The position numbers and the translations under genes are program-made. From NCBI GenBank assembly GCA_030141605.1, contig JAQGDQ010000887.1, positions 1 to 64,000 of the forward strand: a stretch of 64,000 nt of DNA, given 5' to 3'. This DNA comes from Tubiluchus corallicola. Its lineage: Eukaryota > Priapulida > Priapulimorpha > Priapulimorphida > Tubiluchidae. Positions 55,516-64,000 of the stretch are shown here, in pieces. Positions within the stretch are counted from its first letter, which is position 1, and the number at the start of each line of letters is the position of its first letter. Under the pieces are notes generated by a model. The model worked only from the letters and a program-made list of their open reading frames with translations. It was not told where the DNA came from and ran no database searches.

Positions 55516-55704
55516 ATGGTTACAAAGTTGCAGTTAGTTACAACACAAAAAATATTGGAGAAAAATGAAAATCGCGTTCTGTGTCCAAAAAAACCTCGCG
55601 TCAAATTTAGGATTATTAGCGACCGCTTCAGACAAATGCTAGAGGGAAAATTACGATCAAAGTCTTTCAAAATTTCAAGACTAAAACTCCAGGCCACTTT
55701 ATAA
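55516..55704 (+). other. Unassigned 62-codon ORF
   Basis: ATG GTT ACA opens a Lys/Arg-rich frame (KPRVKFRIISDRFRQML) ending LKLQATL. It looks protein-like but has no recognised family and no partner exon. Confidence 0.25.
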
Positions 55705-56505
55705 CGCCTAAACGATTGGAACTTCTTTAGTGTAAAAATAAAATTAAACTTTTATGTTTGACCATTTCCTTTACAAATTAACATTATTCAAGATTTCAAA
55801 TAAAATTTGAGCTACTAAAAATAATCACGTATGCATACATTGATGGCTGCGTTACACACCACAAACTTCGCATCGCAAACATACAGTCCAAGAACAGCAT
55901 TATTTAACTAAATCGGTATCACAAAAAACTGTTTCCATTATCCGAGTCTTTCAGCCAAGTAGCTCAAACAATCGGAAGTTAGTAATTATGGGATTTGACA
56001 CGTACAAATTTATAATAACTGCAATATACACGCCCGAATGCTTAGTTTCGCCGTAAAGCGGTTTTTTTTGGTGCTTTGTTTCATGATTACTGCCAGGCAT
56101 GTTGACTGCAGAATGTTATCATTGTTCTTTACGGGAAGTGTGTTTAAGTGTCAGGTGCATTTACCCTTTGTAATCAGTCCTTTGTTAGTGTAATCTCGCC
56201 ACGGACGTGTGGTTGTCATGCTCCTCTATGTTACACCTGATTTATAGACCCACTCCTGACCCAAAGCCACTTATTAAACTGGTACTTGTTGCAGTAACTG
56301 TATTTTGGCCAATAGATGGCGTCATCCAAATCTACGTGAACAAGTTTATTATGCACTTGTACAATTTATTTTAATATAACTTAACAATTTTGTAATTAAA
56401 GTGTTAAATTCGTTAACGTCCACATTGTCAAATGTTAAACACGTTTTTGGTACACTGTAATAAGCCTATATTATAAATATATGCTGTTGCCAAAATCCCA
56501 TTCAG
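55705..56505. other. Intergenic sequence, no feature seen
   Basis: AT-rich, without ORF or named repeat. Confidence 0.5.
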
Positions 56506-56648
56506 TGTTTACATTAGAAATCTTATTAGATCTGTTATCTCATGTTTACTTGGCCAGTGGCCAAACTATACTATACATATGTGCTTGTATAGTCACTGAT
56601 GCCTTTGATTTAATTGCTTACTCTGAAAAGCTTCTTAGGAAAATTTAA
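56506..56648 (+). CDS. Candidate terminal exon of a membrane protein
   Basis: Acceptor AAAATCCCATTCAG is followed by a 47-codon frame to TAA. The frame is hydrophobic in the middle (SGQTILYICACIVTDAFDLI) and ends EKLLRKI. It is not recognised. It could pair with undetected upstream exons on the + strand. Confidence 0.22.
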
Positions 56649-57199
56649 TCATAGTAGTTGAGCATTCAAGACTGATTAAACAAAGTATTTGAGATTTTTG
56701 TTCTACATAACGAGAAAATCTTGGAATCGCTGACGGTATATTCTCTAAATATAAATGAGATTTTACTTGTATTGCCACCTGTATTCAAATCTTTTTGACG
56801 ATTTTTTCTATATTTTCTTGCATTACTGTTTCCCTTATTTAGTCAGTTTTTTTAAGACGACGCCACATTAATTAATAAAAGACTATGTACTGAGGTGAGC
56901 AAAACTAAATCTAATGCAATGAAACTTGTCAAAAGTACAGTGTAATTTGTACTAATTTCCCAAAACTATGACTAATTCGTCGATGTACATGAAAAAATAT
57001 CCATTACGGCCAGAATGATAAGGTATAGTTCTTTTGACCGTGTTCCAAGTTCCCAATTCACGCGATCTATTTACTGTAACAGAGTAAGCCGTTATTTTTT
57101 GGTAACTCAAGAACACATTTAAAAATCAAGCTGTGTTACTTTATTTATTGCATCACACATGCCGCGGCATGCGCGCTGAGTTCTAACTCCATGTATATC

Positions 57200-57226
57200 T
57201 ATATCTATCTATCTATCTATCTATAT
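57200..57226. repeat. (TCTA)n microsatellite
   Basis: Short tetranucleotide run of TATC/TCTA units. Confidence 0.85.
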
Positions 57227-57341
57227 AACATTATATATATGTACTTTACCTTCAGAAATTCTTGAATCTAACCTACAGAAGTAATGAAACAATTACAGTA
57301 TTACTGCATATCTTTATACATTTTCTCACACTACATGCCAG

Positions 57342-57477
57342 AATTCAGTACTCAATGGCAAGGCCTACATATTACGTTGATGGTTATGACAAGATGAGAA
57401 TTTTATTGCCAATGATAATTCAGATGATATACTTTAGCCAGATGCAGACCTATTGGTTCTTTCTCTCAGAGCATTAG
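57342..57477 (+). CDS. Candidate terminal exon of a multi-pass membrane protein
   Basis: Acceptor TTCTCACACTACATGCCAG is followed by a 44-codon frame ending in TAG: YYVDGYDKMRILLPMIIQMI, then YFSQMQTYWFFLSEH. The pattern of a hydrophobic helix ending in a Y-W-F-F motif faintly recalls the last helix of TLC-domain proteins. This is a guess, and no upstream exon was found. Confidence 0.28.
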
Positions 57478-57479
57478 TA

Positions 57480-58590
57480 TTGTAGATGAAACCACAGAAA
57501 GTGATTTCCTTGATGGTCGATAGATCCATTTTCTAATCAGTCCTGGATTTTTTAAGTTTGATCGCCTAACATATACCCTGGCCACTCATCTATTCCCTCG
57601 ACTTAAATACTGTCAATTTTTCCTAATATCCTCGCTCTTTTTTTATTTTTTTTGCTTCGAGTTTGCGTTACAGCTGCACCACTGTCCAAGGGTAACTTCA
57701 GCAACTACAACAACAGCGACAGCAACAACTGCAAAAGCGGAATGATTTCCACACAAACTACAACCACTGCCGACACAACAGCGATAATGTTCAAATGAAC
57801 ATCCGAGCTCAAGTAGCGCTAGGGAGCTTTTCAGTATCAAAATCTAATTGTTATAATACGTTCAAGCAACAGTAGCATGATATGTTCTCTATGCCAAAGT
57901 CACGTTATTGTTCAGTAACGCATTACAAGTATATACATGTATATTGTTTCCTGAGAAAATGTTAAAGATCTGTGTGTCTCATTGCTGAAAAAATATAACT
58001 ATGTAAGACACAGGCCTCAATTATGAAAAAAATATCCATGTCTTGTGTCTCTTGAAAAATAATGTCTGACTTCCTGTTGAAAAAAATAAAAAACCTCCTG
58101 CTAATGTAATTAAATTCAAGTTAACTATAGAGTTAATTAGCTGTTAGTGTAACTTATTGCTTTATTCAATGTTCTTACATTTAAAACAACTAATTTATAG
58201 CTAGTTCAGATGTACTCTTCCATATTTTAAACTACAATAAGCAAAATAGAGTAAAAGCCTACCTGTCGCTGCAGCTGTTACAGTAACCATAATTCCAGTG
58301 AAAGGTGTCACAAGCAATAATAAGCCTTAGTAACGCTTGCTATGGGCAAATACGCTGCTTGGCGCAGGTGATGTGCGCAGGTGGTGTTGATGGCACATGC
58401 TCAAAAAACAATTATTTCCATTTGTTTTGGCCAGCAAGATATCTTAACTCAAAGCATTACACCTGTGCGGCACATGTGAAACCGCCCACTTTAATTCATT
58501 TGTTATGTTTTAGATTTAGATAATCGTAGATCTACTTTTGTCCGTCTTCACTTTTCTCGTTTTCATTGCCAAAACTACAAGGCAGGTTTG
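57480..58590. other. Unassigned sequence
   Basis: A CAACAACAGCGACAGC low-complexity stretch at 57700-57735 is open on both strands: + NYNNSDSNNCKSG after the acceptor-like GCGTTACAG at 57670, minus an Ala/Val-rich frame. A minus-strand exon-like stretch with donor CGACAG|GTAGGC lies near 58262. No gene could be assembled. Confidence 0.35.
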
Positions 58591-58595
58591 AAATT

Positions 58596-58755
58596 NNNNN
58601 NNNNNNNNNNNNNNNNNNNNNNNNNNNNNNNNNNNNNNNNNNNNNNNNNNNNNNNNNNNNNNNNNNNNNNNNNNNTCTCTCTCTCTCTCTTTTTTTCTCT
58701 CCCCCTCTCTCTCTCTTTCTTTCTCTCCCCCTCTCTCTCTCTCCCTCTCTCACTC
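58596..58755. repeat. (CT)n tract with an 80-N assembly gap
   Basis: Gap 58596-58675, followed by CT-rich sequence, so the gap is probably a collapsed microsatellite. Confidence 0.9.
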
Positions 58756-58759
58756 ACCT

Positions 58760-59287
58760 TCTTTTTTAATTTAATTCTTTCTCTCTTCCCTCAGTTTTTG
58801 TTTTCCTTTCTCTGTCTAATTTCTGATATAGATCTTTTTTTAAAATCTTGCATTATTACCATCGCCGTTATCGTGTTGCAGAATTTTTTATTTGTCTTGG
58901 TTCTAGCAAAACTAAAGAAACGGGTTTTTAAAATTTTAGGTAAAACAATAAAATCATCCCTAGTGACGAGTCACAAGTTGACGTATTTGTTGCAACGACA
59001 AATGGATGTATCCGGTTCTATGTAGTTGGACAAATACGTTTAAAGTCTCGTGATAACTTTAATTATTATAAGGCTTTTTAATGTTGCTGAGTAATTTGTG
59101 ATTACGCACAGTAATTGTCATTACTGTGACAGGGTGAGTGGCTTTTCAATGTTTGACCTTACCGTAAGTGTTACTGACAATTGTTTATAGTTCAAATTTT
59201 CCGAGAAAAGTCTTTCACAAATTCACTGTATAACATTCACGGAACCTCAACTCTACCAAACACATCGGAGCTACCCTGTAGTACAGT
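58760..59287. other. Unassigned sequence
   Basis: Pyrimidine-rich at first, then AT-rich. No gene is recognised. Confidence 0.5.
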
Positions 59288-59860
59288 ATAGTAACATCTT
59301 TATTTGCCATAGTAGTTAAAAAACATACACTGTTGGTGGCAAATGCGTCAGTGCAAAAACTAAACTACAGGTGCAAAAAATATAACTTTAAACTTGAACT
59401 TTGCATATTTTACATATTTACAAACTGCCTATCAGCGAAATTAAGTCGGTTAATATGGCCTGGGGTAAATGAATTCTGCATTAGTGTGTAAGTTGTCATA
59501 TTGGTAAGATGCATATTCAAATATTGACATCATTAATGCTTTTGTTTTGGTTTTGAATGCGGTTAATCATTTAATACGTTTGATTTCGACTAGTAGTGAA
59601 TTCCAGAGCGTTTTTTGCTATTGAATTGTGTCCAAAGGTTCTAGTTTGTTTCAATTCAGTATTCTGGCATTTTTTGAGTAGTGCTAATTTCTTACTTTTG
59701 AATGGAATACTTAAATTATTTATATATTTTTGAGTTGAAAATGAATAATAATGTATATAATAATGATAATCTTTATGGGCTTCTATGATTGCATTTTTAG
59801 TTGGCTTCTTAAGTATTGCGGTTTTATTATTTACAAGTCTTTGTAAGTAATAAAAATTTA
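59288..59860 (-). pseudogene. LINE 3' end: reverse-transcriptase C-terminus and tail
   Basis: The minus strand is open from about 59850 to 59566: LQRLVNNKTAIL, FKSKKLALLKKCQNTELKQT, then RTFGHNSIAKNALEF. This is the typical thumb and C-terminus of CR1/Jockey-type LINEs (R-x-F-x...A...LWNSLP-like). After a stop the frame continues MINRIQNQNKSINDVNI. The 3' UTR ends GGCAAATAAAGATGTTACTA with a short ACTAT tail near 59288. Confidence 0.75.
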
Positions 59861-60239
59861 TTGCTACAAAGCCCTATTTTTTATTTTTCGTTTTCGTGAA
59901 TTGTTTTAATTGTTCTTAGTTTTTAGACTAATAAGTGCATTAATATTTGCCATTAATTATGAATAAGACTAGAAGAATAATAGAATAATAGAAGAATGAT
60001 CGAAGACCCAAACAGACTGGCGTCGAACTCATACAATCTCCTTCAAAAACTTTCTTCCAACAACTTGGTCTCACAAGCTTAAATATCATGCGATCAGCTA
60101 GCGGTGCGTTCTTGTATCATTTAGCTTCCACTTTGTTTCTCAGGGCTGTGGACTCTTCCAAAAAAACAAAAGAGAAAACAAATATAAAACAAATATGTGG
60201 CTTTATGTTCCTGTAAATAAGTGAGGGAAGAATGCATTT

Positions 60240-60457
60240 AACTATAATATTATTTGAATAAATTATAAATTATTATAGTAAATAATTATTATTAATTATT
60301 TATAAGTTATTTATTATATTTATTATATTATTTATTATAGTTAATAATTATTATTAGTAAATAAATTATTGAGCAAGCCAGACAAAAGTTAGAGAGACAG
60401 AGAGAGAGGGAGGGAGAGAGACAGGAGAGAGAGAGAGGGAGAGAGAGAGAGGGGGGG
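60240..60457. repeat. AT-rich and GA-rich low-complexity sequence
   Basis: TTATTA/ATAATT-rich sequence to about 60372, then (GA)n with G runs from 60390 to 60457. It ends exactly at the left arm of the inverted repeat. Confidence 0.9.
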
Positions 60458-60753
60458 AATTATGACACTGCCTGGTAATAAATTAACTTTTATCTTTGTA
60501 TGCTAAGCAAAGACTTTACAAGGTCCATTTAATATTTTTATGCAGGCAATTTTTCCCCCAGAAAATATAGCTTCAAAAAACACATTAGGCCTAGTTTTCA
60601 AATTAGGCCACGAAAACTAGGCCTAATGTGTTTTTTGAAGCTATATTTTCTGGGGGAAAAATTGCCTGCATAAAATTATTAAATGGGTCTTGTAAAGTCT
60701 TTGCCTAGCGTACAAAAATAATAGTTAATTTATTACCAGGCAGTGTCATAATT
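60458..60753. repeat. Long inverted repeat, 142-bp arms with a 12-nt spacer
   Basis: The left arm 60458-60599 begins AATTATGACACTGCCTGG and the right arm 60612-60753 ends CCAGGCAGTGTCATAATT. The arms are near-perfect reverse complements over their full equal length, with a few mismatches such as ATCTTTGTATG against CGTACAAAAATAATAG. The spacer is AAATTAGGCCAC. No ORF is present. It could be a fold-back MITE, a replication-born inverted duplication or a hairpin-RNA locus. Confidence 0.95.
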
Positions 60754-61113
60754 AAATATTTAAACTTAATTACCTGGCTGCATTCTCGGGTAACTTAAAG
60801 AAACAGCTTACAGTTTCAACTGTCTGCTAACACACCTGTGTGTGACCAGCCCATAATTCTCTGTCGCTAGGGCGGCACAAACTGCGCGAACGGCTGCGCA
60901 GTCGAAATTTTCTACTGTGGCTCTCTAGTTTTGACGACTGAGTGACCTAAGCTTGTCAAGACTGGAGCTGTGATAATGCGGTTTTAGCAATTTAGCCGCA
61001 TGCGCAATGCCGACAAACAGTATGGCAGATTGTGATTCGTGAAGAAATTATTATTAAGAGAAATTATTTATGTACCCATAATTTAAATACCTCACATTTA
61101 AATTTTTTGTAAA
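60754..61113 (+). promoter_or_regulatory. Candidate promoter region with an NRF1-like site
   Basis: CpG-richer than the surroundings (GCGCGAACGGCTGCGCAG near 60885). It contains CCGCATGCGCAATG at 60996-61009, an NRF1-like motif, about 110 bp before the ATG at 61114. Confidence 0.45.
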
Positions 61114-62073
61114 ATGTCAACTAAAAATTACTTTACGAAGCTAGGGCGCAATCTCACAAGAGCGGATGCAGACAATTGCTTCTCATTCTTTGATATTGAT
61201 AGGTAAGGACCGGTATTGTAAATTTTTGGCGTTTTGGACTGGCGCTTCTAACAACACGAAAATGTCTTCAAATCCTTTCAAAAGTTGCAAGAGTACTAGC
61301 ATATAAAAATGCTTTTAACGCACTCCCCTCAGTTCTTCTTTAAAGGACTTAACATTTGGGGCATTAACAATATCACTGCCTAGATTGTTCCATTTTTGCA
61401 CAACATGGTTGGAGAAAAAATGCTTCCTTATATTTGTACGTGAATATCTGACGTAGTTTTCGCCCATGACCACGTATCTCTCTATATGGATGTTCAAAGA
61501 AATTATACGGATCCAAGACTGCGTTCCCATTCAATGTCTTAAACATGTTGACCAGAACAATCGTGTCACGTCTGTCCTCCAAGGTAGAAATATTGTTAAG
61601 ATCCGGATCGCTAGCAAGACATAGACAAGACCTTTCCAACTCTTTAAAGTACGTATTCGTCTGTACAAAAAACTTTTAGCAATTAAATGGCCTGACAATA
61701 TCCAATGGTAATCTGTATAATATGGTGAAGAAGCACCCTTGAGGTATTAAAAATTAAATAAGAAAACTGCATTGGATTTGTTTTCATATGTCAGACAACA
61801 AGAAACTCTCGACAACCAGCAGAACACTATAGTACCAAAAAAGTCCGAATTAAAATAGTGCCGGATATTGTTACAGGATTTGGCATGTACTAAAACTATA
61901 CCTCGGGAATTTCCTCTTCCTGTGGTACAGAAGTTCATGAAACGTAAGATTGTTGAAACGACAAAAAAGCCAAGAAGGGATCAACTACTGATGTATATAG
62001 AGATATACTGCAAGAAAATTTAGCAAGTGCAACTGTAGTTTTGAGCGATGATGCGAGTGATAGTAGCAGATAG
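61114..62073 (+). pseudogene. Small gene of unknown function, damaged or mis-assembled
   Basis: Exon 1 (61114-61202) begins MSTKNYFTKLGRNLTRADAD and ends at donor GATAG|GTAAGG in phase 2. Exon 2 starts after TTTTCATATGTCAG at 61795 and joins in phase (QQETLDNQQNTIVPKKSELK). It meets TAG at 61856. The same frame then continues coding-like (CRILLQDLACTKTIPREF, QKFMKRKIVETTKK). The neighbouring frame carries on with STTDVYRDILQENLASATVV, then SDDASDSSR and TAG at 62071. An AATAAA follows at 62212. So there are one stop and one frame offset, from decay or sequence errors. If the stop at 61856 is real, the product is a 50-residue peptide. An antisense LINE fragment sits in the intron. Confidence 0.45.
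61315..61665 (-). pseudogene. LINE reverse-transcriptase C-terminal fragment
   Basis: Two minus-strand frames: LEDRRDTIVLVNMFKTLNG with DPYNFFEHPYREIRGHG, then YVRYSRTNIRKHFFSNHVVQ with KWNNLGSDIVNAPNVKSFKE. The FFSNRVV-x2-WN-x-LP pattern is the standard end of many CR1/RTE-type RT ORFs. A single frameshift lies between the two parts. Confidence 0.85.
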
Positions 62074-63607
62074 GAGTGCCTGTTATTAACAGGTGGAGCT
62101 TGCCGTGTTTAAGTATATATAAGCACACAAACAACGAAGCAATGTCTATGTTAAATAATTATGGTCGATAAATTGTAAATTGGAAGTTGACACAGTGCAG
62201 AATGTGATTACAATAAAATTTATTTAACCTCTTAATCAGCACTGAAAGTAAAAAATTCTCCTAAAAACTAATAAATAACTAAATAAAGCTATATACCGTT
62301 TGTCCCAATGTGTATGTGAGGTGTTTCTGAAAAAAAGTCCAGGTACACCAAAAAGTTTACGCTGCCGAATCTTTTCATTCAGGCTTTTTAGTTATTTCTA
62401 GAGGTTGTTGGAAGTTGAATGACAATCTCAAAGAGAGGTTGGATTTATGTTTTGCATTCATGTGATTAAATTTTCATGTTTGATTTTATATTACTATTAA
62501 AACTATCATTAATGATAATTATTTTTACGTTAATTGACCTCATGATAAATTAATATTACTATGATTATTTATTAGTAGTAATAAAACTGTTATTATTATT
62601 AATCCTGAGAAAAACTAAAGTGTAGTGTTGCATCAAAATTCTGAAACAGCAAGGTTCACTCTGAACCAAAACAAATTTTCAGTTTATTTTGTTTCTTTTG
62701 GTAGAAAAAATTTGGTGACGTTTTGTGTCTGCGACTTCTGCTTTGGCTAAAAAAGCGTCATCATTAAGCAGTCCAACTAGGTCTGACTGGGTTGAGCACA
62801 TTCGAATGTTGTTTTATGGCATTTTTTTACTTTTACAGTAAAAAAAATTGCTAGTTTAAACACACATTCACTCTGCAGTTCTAAAAAGCTAAGGTCCAGA
62901 AAAGCTGTGTAACTTCATATTTATTAAGACAGCAATTTTGCCAGCCTGGAAACTAGAAGTTAAAATGCAGGTGATGGGTTAATTAAAATTTAGTGCATCA
63001 TAACCATCCAGAATAAGTTACCATTAACATAAAGATGTACAATTATGATTTACCCCAGGTGTGAGTCTTTTTAAGTCTGTTATTACCATAAATAAAAGAG
63101 TAAATGATTGGAATTATGGCTTTATTCCAGTTTAAAGAGCAGCGCCATTCCAATTACAAGTTAAGGTGCATTGCCTAAGAGAACACCAAACCAAAGTGTT
63201 GTAACAGGCATAGATGTTAATTAGTTACTCAATATTATATATAACAAAGTCTCATGCTTGAAATAGAAATTTCAGCTTCTTAGTGCCTCAATGCTGCAAA
63301 CGAAATAGTTTGATTTAAATCGAAATCTCAAACCTCAACAACTGAATCCGAATTACCTGTTTGTTGAATTTTTAAATAGCTCAGACATAGGACATTCACT
63401 TTTCTGTGTTTGTAAACAGGTGATTAGGAGTGTATTAAATGCAAAAAGGAGTGAAATAGATTAGATAAGTTGAGGATACAGTCTAAACAACTTATAAACT
63501 GAGCTTATGTGAGTGGCCTTCATATTGCTCGAGCAAGTTGTTATCACACGATGTAAAATTTGCCAACTTGCCTCTTTTTGGCATTTCACATGAAAGAGTC
63601 GTGGTAT
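62074..63607. other. Unassigned AT-rich sequence
   Basis: Holds the AATAAA at 62212. Otherwise I see no gene or repeat with clear ends. Confidence 0.5.
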
Positions 63608-63995
63608 CAGTGGCGGATTATGATTTTATGGGCCTTAGGCTTGAGCTTGGAACGGGCCTTTTAAATGTTGCTACACTGCTGAGCTGACGTGTTTTTGTGG
63701 AGCTCTCGTCGTTTGTAAGTTTGTTTAATTTTGTGAGTTTTTGCCCACCGATTGTGATAAAAATTATATCTTCTTGATCCTTGAGTTGTGGACTAGGACT
63801 ATATAAACACGATTACGGCTTGGTGAGTTTCTGGGTTAGATGTCAACTAAAATAAGCCAATCAGAAACTCGGGTCCCTTGCTCTTTTGTCAATTTATTAT
63901 TTTTTTTTACAAAAAAAAAATTTTTCCGTTTTATTTTGCCGGGCCCCTTTTGATCCCGGGCCTTAGGCTTCAGCCTATAGGGTTATCCGCTACAG
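63608..63995. mobile_element. Non-autonomous hAT-type transposon at the window edge
   Basis: Ends CAGTGGCGGATTA and TATCCGCTACAG form imperfect terminal inverted repeats. CGTGGTAT (63600-63607) stands before it and CGTGG (63996-64000), cut by the window end, after it, so an 8-bp target duplication is likely. Inner repeats (GGGCCTTAGGCTTGAGC and CGGGCCTTAGGCTTCAGCC) flank an A/T-rich middle without an ORF. Confidence 0.8.
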
Positions 63996-64000
63996 CGTGG

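Noticed and set aside
1-64000. CRISPR array, operon or prokaryotic system
   Set aside because: Spliced animal genes and retrotransposons fill the window. No regularly spaced short repeats with unique spacers are present.

Overview
This is an AT-rich piece of an animal (metazoan) nuclear genome. It has spliced genes with 0.7-2.7 kb introns, GT-AG splice sites, long microsatellites and many retro- and DNA-transposon copies. A two-finger GATA factor, a Golgi-type sulfotransferase, a C-type lectin exon and a C2H2 zinc-finger gene all point to an animal. The transposon mix (BEL/Pao, gypsy, hAT, Tc1/mariner, Helitron-like, 5S-rRNA-derived SINEs) suggests an invertebrate. I cannot name the phylum from the sequence alone.

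Layout. 0-2.5 kb: GA-rich satellite, microsatellites, a LINE tail and an intact non-autonomous hAT element. 3.7-12.6 kb: a GATA4/5/6-like gene on the + strand; seven exons are visible and the N-terminal exon(s) were not found. 14-21 kb: a second hAT element, weak exon candidates, 5S-derived sequences, the terminal exon of a C-type lectin (minus) and two Helitron-like copies. 23.9-28.1 kb: a complete three-exon galactose-3-O-sulfotransferase-like gene (minus), reconstructed here with consistent splice phases. 30.3 and 48.4 kb: two paralogous small membrane-protein genes (minus). 31.8-39.2 kb: a full-length BEL/Pao retrotransposon with 5-bp target duplications, inserted in an older Tc1/mariner transposase remnant. 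41.5-45.0 kb: a deleted gypsy-type element with 4-bp target duplications, followed by a decayed LINE. 52.5-53.2 kb: a four-finger C2H2 gene (minus). 55-58 kb: unassigned ORFs and exon candidates. 59-64 kb: LINE 3' ends, a 142-bp inverted repeat with a 12-nt loop, a damaged or mis-assembled small gene, and a third hAT element running to the window edge.

The host genes look unrelated to each other: a transcription factor, a carbohydrate sulfotransferase, a lectin and two small membrane proteins. I see no operon-like or pathway cluster. Most of the non-genic DNA that can be named is transposon-derived. The most informative results are exons that an ORF scan misses: sulfotransferase exons 1 and 2, the lectin exon and the small GATA exons. 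There are also several transposon insertions whose exact boundaries can be read. Two assembly gaps are present (33258-33721 and 58596-58675).
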